A DNA stretch of 64,000 nt from Robbsia betulipollinis (GCF_026624755.1 NZ_JAPMXC010000006.1:295859-359858); one strand, 5' to 3'. Numbered from the stretch's first letter, positions 54,958 through 63,733 are shown. Translations and numbers: made by a program. The notes: generated by a model not told the origin, from the letters alone.

Positions 54958-55155
54958 ATCTGTTGAACGGAGGTCGAGATGGTCGAAAAGAACGTACCGA
55001 ATCGTCGCTACAGCGAGGAATTTCGCACGGAAGCGGCAAGGTTGGCCAATTCTGTGGGGCATAACGAGGCAGCACGCCGCCTCGGGGTACCGGTGGCGAC
55101 GATAGGCAACTGGGCGCGCAAGCAGCAGCGTAATGGCGCGGCGGGCGTCTCTGGC
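54916..55155 (+). repeat. 240-bp inverted repeat, right copy
   Basis: This is the reverse complement, with few mismatches and no gaps, of 33680-33919. It contains the start of an ISNCY transposase, an IS3 end and the first 59 codons of an IS3 orfA. Confidence 0.88.
54979..55155 (+). pseudogene. IS3-family OrfA, N-terminal fragment
   Basis: MVEKNVPNRRYSEEFRTEAA and on to NGAAGVSG, nearly identical to the OrfA at 33539-33856. It then breaks at the end of the 240-bp repeat and joins sequence from another IS3 orfB in a different frame. Confidence 0.85.
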
Positions 55156-55270
55156 AACGGGCGAAGGCTGGCTTTATCTGGCAGCGATTCTGGACTTGGG
55201 GAGCCGGCGCGTCGTTGGATGGTCGATGTCTGAACGCATCGATGCGACGCTGGTTTGCAACGCCTTGCGC
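55148..55270 (+). pseudogene. IS3-family OrfB, internal fragment
   Basis: The frame encodes [20 protein letters not shown] and [20 protein letters not shown], part of the DDE domain of an IS3 OrfB. No start, and the flanks belong to other elements. Confidence 0.8.
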
Positions 55271-55376
55271 TCGGCTTACCGTAGTTCAGACTCGAGTGTG
55301 GTCGGACTTCGTTGTAATGCCGGCGCCAGTCGTCAATCACGATCTTGGCTTCGATACGGTTTCGGAACCATTCCAT
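55271..55376 (-). pseudogene. IS3-family OrfB, C-terminal fragment in opposite orientation
   Basis: The minus strand encodes [20 protein letters not shown] then [15 protein letters not shown], the C-terminal end of an IS3 OrfB. It faces the preceding fragment head-on, a sign of repeated recombination between IS copies. Confidence 0.78.
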
Positions 55377-55390
55377 AGCAAGGCATTCGT

Positions 55391-55468
55391 CGTTCCCCTC
55401 GGGAGTTTAGACGCAGAACGGGATCATCAACCTAGGTGTGATGCCGTGTCCGGGAATATGGGGGCAAA
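55391..55468 (+). mobile_element. 3'-end relic of the IS2-group element
   Basis: About 80 bp closely match the 3' end of the intact IS at 61561-62881, including the last orfB codons (FRRRTESL region) and the end repeat (CCGTGTCCGGGAATATGGGG). The rest of that element is absent here. Confidence 0.78.
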
Positions 55469-55503
55469 TCCACCGCCTGATGCCATCATTGAACCGATGT
55501 GAC

Positions 55504-55563
55504 TTAACATAAGAACTGTTGCAGGCCGAATTCAAAATCCTCGCGACGGCGGCTTTTCGGCCA
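55504..55563. repeat. Dispersed non-coding repeat A, copy 1
   Basis: A 60-bp segment (from TTAACATAAG to CGGCTTTTCGGCCA) that matches 58767-58826 at all but two positions. No protein is encoded. Confidence 0.8.
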
Positions 55564-55641
55564 AAAGGGTCATTCCAGCGCAGCTATCCCACTGGCTGTT
55601 AATTGAGACAAAGCGGCCGACGGAATCGCATAAAATTCGCC

Positions 55642-56288
55642 CTAATAGTCGAGCCGCCCTCGCAAATCGTCAAATGGAATCATCACATTCTCTACGTATG
55701 CGGGACGTTCCTTCAGTCGCAGGTACCAATTTTCGATATTTGGTAGGTGTGGTCTGTCGATGTCCAGTTCGAAGTAGCGGTAGAGGTGGGTACCGATGAC
55801 AATGTCTGCTAAATTCAGTTGGTCCCGCGCTAAAAGCGGCCTCTCAGAAATAACTTGATCCAGAAGCAAGAAATATTGCGCGCACAGGTCGATACTTTGT
55901 TGGACGCGGACTGCGTCCCTCTGCTCCGGTGGAGTTCGGAAAAAGCCCCAGAACACTCCGGTAAGGAAAGCTGGCTGCAAACTCGCTTGAGCCCAGTCCA
56001 TCCAACGATTGCGCTGGAACGGGCGGCCGCGTCATCATTCCAAAAGCTTGGTCGCCCATAACTCGCCGCCAGATAGCGCAAGATACTGTGCGACTCCCAA
56101 ACGACTACTCCGTTATCGTTAATGACAGGGACTTTCCCGTGTGGATTCATAGCGCGGAACTCTTGGGTATCTTTAATTCCGTGACCACCACCGGCCGGAA
56201 TATGCTGATGCTTCAGGCCAAGTTCGCCAATGAGCCACATTACCTTTTGCACATTGAACGAACTGCGACGGCCCCAAACGCTCAACAT
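55642..56288 (-). pseudogene. Glutathione S-transferase, frameshifted
   Basis: The minus strand encodes an N-terminal thioredoxin-like domain (MLSVWGRRSSFNVQKVMWLI then NPHGKVPVINDNGVVVWESH and SILRYLA), which fits GST. At about 56000-56015 the frame shifts: the expected QRNRWMDWAQASLQPAFLTG continues in another frame and gives a normal C-terminal helical domain ending LRGRLDY. Together they form a full-length GST of about 215 residues. One indel breaks it, so it is a pseudogene or contains a sequencing error. It lies between IS debris and a divergent cysteine desulfhydrase gene. Confidence 0.85.
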
Positions 56289-56658
56289 GTTGTTCTCCAG
56301 AAATAAAGATCAACTGAGTATAGATGCAATCAATCAAGCAAGGACCGATCACGGCTAAAGAAAATGGGGCGCAAGCTCGGCCGTTACCGACGCTCGGTCA
56401 CCCGGCAACCGATGACCAAAAGTGGCTGAACAACAGACATCGAGGTTAAAATCCTGTGCAGGGTATGGGAAAATCCCAAATCGGCCACTAGCGGCCGTTC
56501 GGCGTCGCTGCGCAAATCGTTGACATCGGATCGAAGAGAGGGCTCGCGACTGTTGCGCGCCTATACTCAAACGCCACGGCTCTTCCGATATCATTAGAGT
56601 CAGTGCAGATACGATCGCAAGTAATCGCGCTGTGGAATTCATCCAATCGCCGAAGCCA

Positions 56659-57678
56659 ATGACCATCGCATCAATATCCCAGCTTGATCTTTCGAAATTC
56701 CCGCGTCGTATTCTTCTTGAGGGGCCGACCCCCATCCAGCACCTTCCTCGCCTGAGTGCCCGCCTTGGTGGCATCAACATTTTCGTTAAGCGGGAGGATT
56801 TGAACGGCTTAGGCGGCGGCGGTAACAAGTTGCGAAAGCTCGAGTTCCTGATCGGGGAAGCAATCGCAAGCGGCGCGGACACGATAATCACTGTCGGGGC
56901 AAGACAGTCGAACCACGCCCGCCTGACGGCCGCAGCAGCCGCACGTGTTGGTCTCAATTGCGAACTTGTTCTGACTAGAGCGGTGCCGCGTTTCGACACC
57001 GACTATATCGACAACGGCAATATCCTGCTTGATAGCCTGTTTGATGCGCGCGTGCATGATTTGCCGGGTTCGGCAAACGCATTGCAATTCGCCGAAGAAC
57101 GCGCGAAAGAGCTGCGAGCGCAAGGTCGAAACGTGTATGTATGCCCGCTCGGTGGCTCAAGTCCCGTCGGTTGTTTGGGGTATGCGGATTGCGCGGCTGA
57201 AATCATGGCCCAATCGAACGCAGTTGGTTTGGTGTTCAATCGCATCGTCGTTCCCAACGGAAGCGGAGGAATGCACGCTGGGCTCGTCGCTGGGTTTGTC
57301 GCAATGAACTTGAATCCGTCGCTTATCACCGCGTTCACTGTATATGGGCGGGCCGAACAGGCTCATTCCGCCACACTCGATAAGGCAAATCAAACCGCTC
57401 GACTCATAGGTACAGATCTGCTCGTTGATAGCACTGCGATCTCGATTGACGAAGCGCAACTCGGACCCGGCTACGGAATCCCAACAGACAGCATGCGCGC
57501 CGCTGTTCGCCTGCTGGCCTCGACGGAAGGCTTGTTGCTTGATCCCGTATATGGCGGAAAGGCCTTCGCGGGTCTCGTGCAAAGCGCAACCTCCGGAAAC
57601 TACGTTGCCGGTCAAAATATTCTATTCGTGATGACCGGTGGGCTTCCGGGGCTTTTTGCTTATCGAAGCGAGTTTTAA
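56659..57678 (+). CDS. D-cysteine desulfhydrase / ACC-deaminase-like PLP enzyme
   Basis: A 339-residue fold-type II PLP enzyme. The start is the ATG at 56659 (MTIASISQLDLSKFPRRILL); a GTG nine codons upstream is the other option. Family features are FVKREDLNGLGGGGNKLRKL (the PLP lysine), ITVGARQSNHARLTAAAA, and VPNGSGGMHAGLVAG (phosphate-binding Gly loop). YGIPTDSM and DPVYGGKAFAGL follow. Members degrade D-cysteine or 1-aminocyclopropane-1-carboxylate. The E/L substitution pattern that separates the two activities cannot be judged by eye. It is cargo among IS fragments and lower in G+C than core genes. The 56289-56658 stretch upstream shows no gene. Confidence 0.88.
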   Translation: MTIASISQLDLSKFPRRILLEGPTPIQHLPRLSARLGGINIFVKREDLNGLGGGGNKLRKLEFLIGEAIASGADTIITVGARQSNHARLTAAAAARVGLNCELVLTRAVPRFDTDYIDNGNILLDSLFDARVHDLPGSANALQFAEERAKELRAQGRNVYVCPLGGSSPVGCLGYADCAAEIMAQSNAVGLVFNRIVVPNGSGGMHAGLVAGFVAMNLNPSLITAFTVYGRAEQAHSATLDKANQTARLIGTDLLVDSTAISIDEAQLGPGYGIPTDSMRAAVRLLASTEGLLLDPVYGGKAFAGLVQSATSGNYVAGQNILFVMTGGLPGLFAYRSEF

Positions 57679-57813
57679 CTTCGCGTGTTGCATCGGCAAT
57701 TTGAGTGGCTGCTTCGAATCGACCTGAGGGTCTCTTCCGGGTCGATAGCCGATCGTCATGCCAGAGTTTCCCGCTTGCACTTGCCAACGCCCACTCTGCT
57801 GCCCGTTGCAGAC

Positions 57814-57925
57814 ATCGGCAAAGTCGGTGCCGAACGGCTGTTCCGGCCGAGAAACGGTCTTCTATGTCAGAGTGGGATATTCATCGAGCAGGCAGTATGC
57901 CGAATGACACTTATGATAACTCTCG
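57814..57925. repeat. Dispersed non-coding repeat B, copy 1
   Basis: Contains GTCGGTGCCGAACGGCTG and, from 57844, an 82-bp segment closely matching 62893-62973. Its first part resembles, in reverse complement, the sequence beside repeat A at 58813-58850. The surrounding 57679-58029 stretch holds no gene. Confidence 0.7.
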
Positions 57926-58029
57926 TTATCAAAGTCGATGGCTTGTCGACAATCCGCTCTGCGTGTGGTGGTACCACCTTCATCTCTCATTCACTCACAG
58001 AGCGGCTGCATCCGATCGGGTCGATTGAC

Positions 58030-58055
58030 AAACTGTAATCATTCGATTACAGTTT
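58030..58055. promoter_or_regulatory. Perfect palindromic operator of the toxin-antitoxin pair
   Basis: AAACTGTAATC-ATTC-GATTACAGTTT: perfect 11-bp arms around 4 bp, ending 4 bp before the toxin ATG. Such a site is typical for autoregulation by an antitoxin with an HTH domain. Confidence 0.8.
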
Positions 58056-58059
58056 GCTC

Positions 58060-58359
58060 ATGATCTACATTGTGAAACAGCTAGATGGGTTCTCCGACTG
58101 GCTCAAGGGTTTGAAGGATGGGCTTACTCGGCAACGCCTCGTCAAGCGGCTACGTAAAGCCCAGCTGGGAAACTTGGGCGATGTTGAGTCGGTAGGGGAT
58201 GGCGTCTTTGAGATGCGAGAGCATTTCGGGCCGGGTTGGCGTATGTACTATGTCCAGCATGGGGAGTTGGTGATCGTGATGCTCGGTGGTGGTGACAAGT
58301 CGAGCCAGCAGGCTGATATTCGGCGAGCTATCGGGCTTGCGAAAGCCTTGGAGAATTAA
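58060..58359 (+). CDS. RelE/HigB-type toxin (Gp49-like)
   Basis: A 99-residue protein starting MIYIVKQLDGFSDWLKGLKD. It has the basic helical N-terminal half (GLTRQRLVKRLRKAQLGNLG), GDGVFEMREHFGPGWRMYYV (core strand pair with the conserved Arg) and a late GGGDKSSQQADIRRAIGLAK segment, matching the phage-derived Gp49-like/HigB toxins. These act as mRNA interferases on the ribosome. The antitoxin gene follows after 2 bp. Start at the ATG at 58060 is preferred over a TTG at 58054. Confidence 0.9.
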   Translation: MIYIVKQLDGFSDWLKGLKDGLTRQRLVKRLRKAQLGNLGDVESVGDGVFEMREHFGPGWRMYYVQHGELVIVMLGGGDKSSQQADIRRAIGLAKALEN

Positions 58360-58361
58360 TC

Positions 58362-58673
58362 ATGGTAAAAAAAATTAAGGTTTCGGAAGTTTCTGAGTTT
58401 GATGCCGCTGAATACTTGAATAGTGAAGAGGATGTGGCAGCATATCTGACTACGGTTCTTGAAGAAAACGATCCGGCTTTATTGGCCGCTGCCATTGGCG
58501 ATATTGCTCGAGCACGTGGAATGTCGCAAGTTGCCAGGGATTCGGGAATCGCTCGCGAAGCTTTATATAAGGCTCTTCGACCTGGCAGCGAGCCGCGTTT
58601 TGAGACTATTAGCCGCGTTTGTGCAGCGTTGGGGGTTCGATTAGTAGCGCAGCCAATGCATATAACGCTCTGA
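58362..58673 (+). CDS. HigA-type antitoxin with HTH domain
   Basis: A 103-residue protein starting MVKKIKVSEVSEFDAAEYLN. The first half is acidic and helical and probably binds the toxin. The second half is an XRE-like HTH (ARARGMSQVARDSGIAREAL then YKALRPGSEPRFETISRVCA), ending in the family-typical LGVRLVAQP. It should neutralise the toxin at 58060-58359 and bind the palindrome at 58030-58055. Confidence 0.9.
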   Translation: MVKKIKVSEVSEFDAAEYLNSEEDVAAYLTTVLEENDPALLAAAIGDIARARGMSQVARDSGIAREALYKALRPGSEPRFETISRVCAALGVRLVAQPMHITL

Positions 58674-58766
58674 AATATAAAATCGGACAGCACTAAAACT
58701 AGTTCGGTTATAAGGACCGGCACTTTATAACTGGTTAGATAACAAGACTGTCTAGCATAGGTAAAT

Positions 58767-58850
58767 TTAACATAAGACCTGTTGCAGGGCGAATTCAAAA
58801 TCCTCGCGACGGCGGCTTTTCGGCCATTGCAGCCGTTCGACACCGAGCCT
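58767..58850. repeat. Dispersed non-coding repeat A, copy 2
   Basis: 58767-58826 repeats 55504-55563 with two mismatches. Its right part, read on the minus strand, resembles repeat B near 57814. The 58674-59036 gap around it has no gene; a small open frame inside the repeat lacks protein features. Confidence 0.78.
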
Positions 58851-59036
58851 GCCAATGGCCGAAGTCGGCAGCAAAACAGACATTGGCGATGCAAGCGGAA
58901 GACCCCGCCATGGGCGGCGGTCATTATCGGCCACGACCTGTCGTTCTACATGGCTGTGGAAATCGTCAAAATCTGGATTGGATAAGCTTCCTGCGAGGGG
59001 GCACACCCGCTGCTTTATCTCAAAATGCGAGGGCAA

Positions 59037-60050
59037 ATGGACCAAATTAAAACATCGCTGGATAGTCGACTTCAACGCGTGATGGCCAACAGGGATGTAA
59101 CGGGCGCTTCCGTCGCATACGTGCGGGCTGACGCGATCGAGGTGGCGGCGATCGGCCAGAGAGACGAGGTGACCGCTGCCCCTGTTACTTGCGATACCGT
59201 ATTCCCAGTGGCATCGCTGACGAAGCCAATCGTATCGTACGCTGTGCTTCAGCTCGCGGATGCTGGAGTGCTGGACCTCGACGAGCCGCTTTCTCGTTCG
59301 ATTGTACCGGTCGTTCCCGACGATCCGTTGTCAGCTCTTATCACGCTGCGCCACGTCCTGACACACACCTGTGGTCTACAAAACGTCCGCGGAAAGGACC
59401 CAATTCGAATGTATTTCGCTCCTGGCTCGTGGTTCAGTTATTCCAGTATGGGCTTCACGCTCATGCAGTCCGCCGTAGAAGCCCGGACTGGCGAAGGACT
59501 GGAAGCAACGGTGCGTCGTCTTGTATTTAGTCCGCTGAGGATGCGCTTGTCGAGCCTTGAGTTGCAAGACCGGTTTCTCAGTAATCTTGCCAGCCCGCAC
59601 GAAGCGAAGGAGCGGATTGAAACTCATCGTCCCCTAACTGCCAACGCCTCCTATACGCTTCACACAACCGCTTCCGACTACGGCTCTTTCGTTGCGGCAG
59701 TACTCCGTGGCGATCGCCTCAAGCCCTCAACCTGGGCGACGTGGTTGACCGCGAACGTTATGGTGCCGAAGGACGAGATTGTTCACTTGCATGGCACGCC
59801 GTCGGAGACCGAGAGTGACATCGGTTGGGGGCTAGGTTGGGGCGTCGAGCCGAGTCACAGGGCGTTTTTTCAGTGGGGCAAGATGACGGGGATCAGAGCT
59901 TTCGTTTTGGGTAGTCTTGAGCAACAAGCGGCTGTCGTACTGCTGACTAACAGCAATAAAGGCCTGCGGCTGATGGCCGACGTTACTCGCGACGTACTAC
60001 CGGGAAGTCATGCTGCAATTCGTTGGCTCGCCGAGAACGTCAGCGAATGA
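59037..60050 (+). CDS. Serine hydrolase of the class C beta-lactamase fold
   Basis: A 337-residue protein starting MDQIKTSLDSRLQRVMANRD, with GAGGG before the ATG. The SxxK motif is ASLTKPIV; the second motif is YSS (FSYSSMGF), replacing YxN; the third box region is less clear. Members of this fold include esterases, D-aminopeptidases and penicillin-binding-protein-like enzymes. No signal peptide is visible, which argues against a periplasmic beta-lactamase. It is a single gene bounded by non-coding repeats and IS elements. The next 250 bp hold nothing recognisable. Confidence 0.82.
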   Translation: MDQIKTSLDSRLQRVMANRDVTGASVAYVRADAIEVAAIGQRDEVTAAPVTCDTVFPVASLTKPIVSYAVLQLADAGVLDLDEPLSRSIVPVVPDDPLSALITLRHVLTHTCGLQNVRGKDPIRMYFAPGSWFSYSSMGFTLMQSAVEARTGEGLEATVRRLVFSPLRMRLSSLELQDRFLSNLASPHEAKERIETHRPLTANASYTLHTTASDYGSFVAAVLRGDRLKPSTWATWLTANVMVPKDEIVHLHGTPSETESDIGWGLGWGVEPSHRAFFQWGKMTGIRAFVLGSLEQQAAVVLLTNSNKGLRLMADVTRDVLPGSHAAIRWLAENVSE

Positions 60051-60304
60051 ATCAGTAGAGCAACTACTAACGCCGGTCCTCGTCTGCGGTGCGACGCGAG
60101 TCGCTTGGCCAGTGGGCGGTCAGGACCGGTCGTTCGACGTTGCCCCTAGATTGCCGACAATCAGCAGAGGCGCGTAATAGTGCGTTACTTTTCTCGCCCT
60201 CGCTCAAGTCAACAGCATAAGTACGCAGGCGTTCTACAAATAAATTCAGCTGGCTTTGCCACACAGTTTGGCAGCTTGACAACGAGGCTTCGAGGAAATC
60301 CGAC

Positions 60305-61417
60305 GTGTACCGATCACACCTTATCGCATGCATCATGGTAATTTTTCTAGGTGCAGTAATGCCGTCATGTGCATCCGCTCAGACGGAGGGTCGCAAATCT
60401 ATTTCGCCTGCTTCAGATGTCAAGGGTATGCCGGAGCGTGAGCTTGTAGATACCCCGGTACCCATAGTGCAAAAGGGCCGTCTGCCCATTAAGACCCGAG
60501 CTGGCGAATTTGAAATACCGATTGCGGTGTCGCGTGACTGGACCAAGCCGCAAGATGATGTAACCCGTGCTGTCGTCGTGATACCAGGTTGGCCTCGGCG
60601 TGATCTTCGGTCAGGAGAGCACGCTGCAGAAGTGGCGGGAGCCGCTGCGAGTGCAACTGTCATAGTCACGCCTCAGTTTTTGACGGCGCGAGATGCCGCC
60701 GCACATAATTTAGCGGACAACATTCTCAGATGGGGTGAAGATGACTGGAAGGTAGGAAAGACATCGCAGGACGCGGCGGGAATCAGTTCATTTCAAGTCG
60801 TCGATGAGATTTTCCACCAGTTGGCAAATCGTGCGATTTTTCCAAACCTCAATACTATTGTGCTGGCCGGGCATTCAGCCGGGGGGCAATTTGTTCAAAA
60901 CTATGCAGTTCTTGGAAGAGGCGAAGCTGATCTTGGGAACGCTCTTGTCCATGTTCGGTATGTAGTAGCAAATCCTGCGACGTATCTTTATCTGACAAAC
61001 GAGCGCCCCGATTCAAACGGGGACTTTTCGCCTTTCAACGCAGCCTGGTGTCGCTCCTTCAATCGATGGAATTACGGTCTGCAAGCTGGCATCCCTGCCT
61101 ATTCGCCACGACCGAGTTCGATTGATGAACTGAAGACACGCTATCTCCTACGCGACATTATCTATCTCCTCGGGACCGCAGACAACGCCCCAGATGGGGA
61201 CGGCCAGGATCAGTCATGCGCTGCCGAAGCGCAAGGTGCAACACGTTATACTCGTGGACGCGCCTTTGATGCTTACGTGCACATACTTGCCCCCCACACA
61301 ACCCAGCAAGTTTTCGAGGCTCCTGGGATCGGACATTCCAGCTACCGAATGTTCTCATCGTCGTGCGGGCTGGCGGCATTGTTCGACAGCCTAGGTTGCG
61401 ACTCTGCATCGGAATGA
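60305..61417 (+). CDS. Secreted alpha/beta hydrolase
   Basis: A 370-residue protein starting at a GTG (60305), with a GAGGA upstream. The N-terminus (M)YRSHLIACIMVIFLGAVMPS ending CASAQ is a signal peptide. The hydrolase domain has VVVIPGWPRRD (oxyanion side), the nucleophile elbow GHSAGGQF and a late GIGHSSY carrying the catalytic His. A loop after ATYLYLTNERPDSNGDF contains Trp/Asn-rich sequence. Substrate is unknown; polyester or carbohydrate ester are options. It lies immediately before an IS2-group element. Confidence 0.85.
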   Translation: MYRSHLIACIMVIFLGAVMPSCASAQTEGRKSISPASDVKGMPERELVDTPVPIVQKGRLPIKTRAGEFEIPIAVSRDWTKPQDDVTRAVVVIPGWPRRDLRSGEHAAEVAGAAASATVIVTPQFLTARDAAAHNLADNILRWGEDDWKVGKTSQDAAGISSFQVVDEIFHQLANRAIFPNLNTIVLAGHSAGGQFVQNYAVLGRGEADLGNALVHVRYVVANPATYLYLTNERPDSNGDFSPFNAAWCRSFNRWNYGLQAGIPAYSPRPSSIDELKTRYLLRDIIYLLGTADNAPDGDGQDQSCAAEAQGATRYTRGRAFDAYVHILAPHTTQQVFEAPGIGHSSYRMFSSSCGLAALFDSLGCDSASE

Positions 61418-61617
61418 TTGCTTCGGAGAATTGCGGCTGTCCCTTTTGGTTCATGAGCCGACTTTGTTGGTGTTGTTTCTAGCCCATATTCGTTAATGTC
61501 CGCTCTGCGGCCCTCTGCTGTCATCGGTACAGTCGATGCCAGATGGCCGTTATTGGAACGGCCCCCTGAATCACCGGACACGGTCTCTGCCTTAAAATAA
61601 CGGGTAGGCATACGACT

Positions 61618-62013
61618 GTGTTTAAGACCAACATTAGGCAGGAAGTGATGGAAGTGTTGACGGGGCCCGAGCGTCGGCGACGGTGGGCGGCAGAAGAGAA
61701 AGCGGCGATGGTGCGGGAGAGCCTGGAACCGGGCAAGACCGTATCAATGGTGGCGCGCCGGCACGGCGTGAACCCCAACCAGTTGTTCCATTGGAAGAAA
61801 CTGTATCAAGATGGCAGCCTCTCGGCCGTGTCTGCTGGCGAGGAAGTCGTGCCAGCCTCCGAATTGGTCGATGCGCTCAAGCAGATCCGTGAGTTGCAGC
61901 GGCTGCTTGGTAAAAAGACCGTGGAAGTCGAAATTCTCAAAGAAGCCGTGGAGTACGGTCGAGCAAAAAAATGGATAGCGCGCTCGCCATCATTGCCGGG
62001 GGACGACCAGTGA
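61618..62013 (+). CDS. IS3-family (IS2 group) transposase OrfA
   Basis: A 131-residue protein read from a GTG. HTH_8-like part: [20 protein letters not shown] then [20 protein letters not shown]; a heptad zipper follows ([31 protein letters not shown]). This is the DNA-binding subunit. It overlaps orfB by 43 bp, the layout for programmed -1 frameshifting into OrfAB. Confidence 0.88.
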   Translation: MFKTNIRQEVMEVLTGPERRRRWAAEEKAAMVRESLEPGKTVSMVARRHGVNPNQLFHWKKLYQDGSLSAVSAGEEVVPASELVDALKQIRELQRLLGKKTVEVEILKEAVEYGRAKKWIARSPSLPGDDQ

Positions 62014-62858
62014 AACAGGTCTGTGATGTCCTCGGCGTTGCGCGCTCGAACGTGTCGGCCAAGCGTGCCCGTGTAGCCGATTGGCAAGACGGGCGAGGTG
62101 CTGTGCAGCAGGACGATACAGAATTGGTCGAGGAAATCCAGCATGCCGTCACTGACTTGCCAAGCTACGGCTACCGGCGAGTCTGGGGCCTGATTCGAGG
62201 CGAGCGCGAGGTGCGTGGCGCGGCTCCGGTGAACGTAAAGCGCATTTACCGGGTGATGCGTGTTCATGGTTTGTTGTTGGAACGCCGGCCAAAGCGACCG
62301 AGCATTACGCGCCGACATGATGGCCGAGTCGCGGTTGGTAAAAGCAACCAGCGTTGGTGCTCGGACGGGTTCGAGTTCCGATGTGAAAACGGCGAGCCGT
62401 TGCGCGTGACGTTTGCTCTGGATTGCTGCGATCGGGAAGCGATGAGTTGGGTGGCTACTACCGGCGGCTACACGGGCAACGATGTACGCGACGTCATGCT
62501 TGCCGCGGTCGAACAGCGATTTGGAAATGTCGATGCGGTGCCGGCATCGATTGAATGGCTAAGCGACAATGGCTCGGGATATATTGCGCATGAAACGCGT
62601 GCCTTCGCCAACGGCATCGGGCTGACGCCGCTCACCACGCCGGTGTGCAGTCCACAGAGCAACGGCATGGCCGAAAGCTTCGTCAAGACCATAAAACGCG
62701 ACTACGTCGCGTTCATGCCCAAGCCTGACGCCGTGACGGCAGTACAGAACCTGGCGATCGCGTTCGAGCACTACAACGAGAAGCACCCGCATAGCGCGTT
62801 GAAATACCGTTCCCCTCGGGAGTTTCGGCGCAGAACGGAATCATTAACCTTGGTGTGA
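61971..62858 (+). CDS. IS3-family (IS2 group) transposase OrfB
   Basis: A 295-residue protein starting [23 protein letters not shown]_21 region: [14 protein letters not shown]. The DDE core is complete: [16 protein letters not shown] (first D), [12 protein letters not shown] (second D) and [20 protein letters not shown] (E). The end [13 protein letters not shown] is typical for IS2-type OrfB. The element looks capable of transposition. Confidence 0.9.
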   Translation: MDSALAIIAGGRPVKQVCDVLGVARSNVSAKRARVADWQDGRGAVQQDDTELVEEIQHAVTDLPSYGYRRVWGLIRGEREVRGAAPVNVKRIYRVMRVHGLLLERRPKRPSITRRHDGRVAVGKSNQRWCSDGFEFRCENGEPLRVTFALDCCDREAMSWVATTGGYTGNDVRDVMLAAVEQRFGNVDAVPASIEWLSDNGSGYIAHETRAFANGIGLTPLTTPVCSPQSNGMAESFVKTIKRDYVAFMPKPDAVTAVQNLAIAFEHYNEKHPHSALKYRSPREFRRRTESLTLV

Positions 62859-62892
62859 TGCCGTGTCCAGAAATATGGGGCAAATCCAGTTA

Positions 62893-62973
62893 TGGCCGAA
62901 AAACGGTCTTCCGTGTCAAAGTGGCATATTCATCAAGCAAGCGCTGTGCCGAATGCCACTTACGATAACTCCC
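62893..62973. repeat. Dispersed non-coding repeat B, copy 2
   Basis: TGGCCGAAAAACGGTCTTCC and the following ~60 bp match 57844-57925 at roughly five in six positions. It begins just outside the IS2-group element. Confidence 0.7.
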
Positions 62974-62988
62974 GATATGAATAAAAAT

Positions 62989-63504
62989 CTATATTTTAAT
63001 TTTTTTTAAAATTGTTTTCGCTATTAATGCCAAAAACAACCAAGAGAAACACCAAAAAAATGCAATGCTAATGTTTCGTATTTTTTGGTATTTAGCATAT
63101 GAATATTTTTTTTCAATGTCTTCTTGATTCAATCGAAATTCCTCTGCACCTGAAATTATCAGACGTGCAATATGGCCACTACAAAAGTCAGCACGCACTG
63201 GTGCGCCAACATGCCCTTCGAGGAGATCTGGTTTCATAGGGGCGCAGCCTCTCCTGGAGCACCACGACAGTGTCGTAGCACTGGCATTAGCTTCTGCGAC
63301 AATGTAAGTGCCCGCAATATTTGATATGCGTCCTATAGCTACCTTATCGATCAATAAATTATTATATGTATCGACCTTGCATATATCTGATAATTTTGAT
63401 GGAGGTAGTGGCAGTATCGTTAAAATGCCGGCCATCATTAATCCAGAAATCGCCATTTCAAATGCGAAATTACAAAATTTTGCGATATTAAATTTTTGTT
63501 TCAT
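62989..63504 (-). CDS. AT-rich hypothetical membrane protein
   Basis: A 171-residue protein starting MKQKFNIAKFCNFAFEMAIS. It has two hydrophobic segments: residues 15-33 (EMAISGLMMAGILTILPL) and 146-164 (ISIAFFWCFSWLFLALIA), with a C-rich middle (SATTLSWCSRRGCAPMKPD...RADFCSGHIARLII) probably outside the cytoplasm. The DNA is far lower in G+C than the surroundings, a sign of recent import. I do not recognise a family. Confidence 0.6.
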   Translation of the reverse strand: MKQKFNIAKFCNFAFEMAISGLMMAGILTILPLPPSKLSDICKVDTYNNLLIDKVAIGRISNIAGTYIVAEANASATTLSWCSRRGCAPMKPDLLEGHVGAPVRADFCSGHIARLIISGAEEFRLNQEDIEKKYSYAKYQKIRNISIAFFWCFSWLFLALIAKTILKKIKI

Positions 63505-63705
63505 TTATGAATTTTACGATTTTTTAGGCACTTGGTCGACTTTTTGAAGTTGCATGCCGTGATCTATCGTTTAACTAATTTTATATAATGATCAGGTCGA
63601 TTTGGGAGGACTTTTCTGGAGTCTTAGATTCTGTACGGAAAGTCTACCCTGCAAATGTTTGTGGTTATCCGTCGCGACTGCGCTAAGTAGCAGTTACGGC
63701 TGACT

Positions 63706-63733
63706 GGGCGGTCTCAACAGTCAAGTGCAACGG
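63706..63733. repeat. Terminal inverted repeat of the right-edge IS30 element
   Basis: GGGCGGTCTCAACAGTCAAG followed by TGCAACGG; on the minus strand CCGTTGCACTTGACTGTTGA. The transposase stop codon falls inside it. It resembles the repeat at 31873-31902. Confidence 0.6.

Larger units (their letters stand above)
61561..62881 (+). mobile_element. Intact IS3-family element, IS2 group
   Basis: About 1.32 kb with imperfect terminal repeats: left GCCCCCTGAATCACCGGACA (61561-61580) and right end complement GCCCCATATTTCTGGACACG (62881-62862). It carries overlapping orfA and orfB. The exact boundaries and target duplication cannot be fixed by eye. A 3' relic of the same element is at 55391-55468. 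Confidence 0.82.

Noticed and set aside
56355..56999. 214-codon minus frame opposite the cysteine desulfhydrase start
   Set aside because: No motif, and it overlaps the conserved PLP enzyme on the other strand.
58782..58985. 67-codon frame in the repeat before the serine hydrolase
   Set aside because: It lies within a dispersed repeat that also occurs in fragments elsewhere, so it is not a conserved protein.
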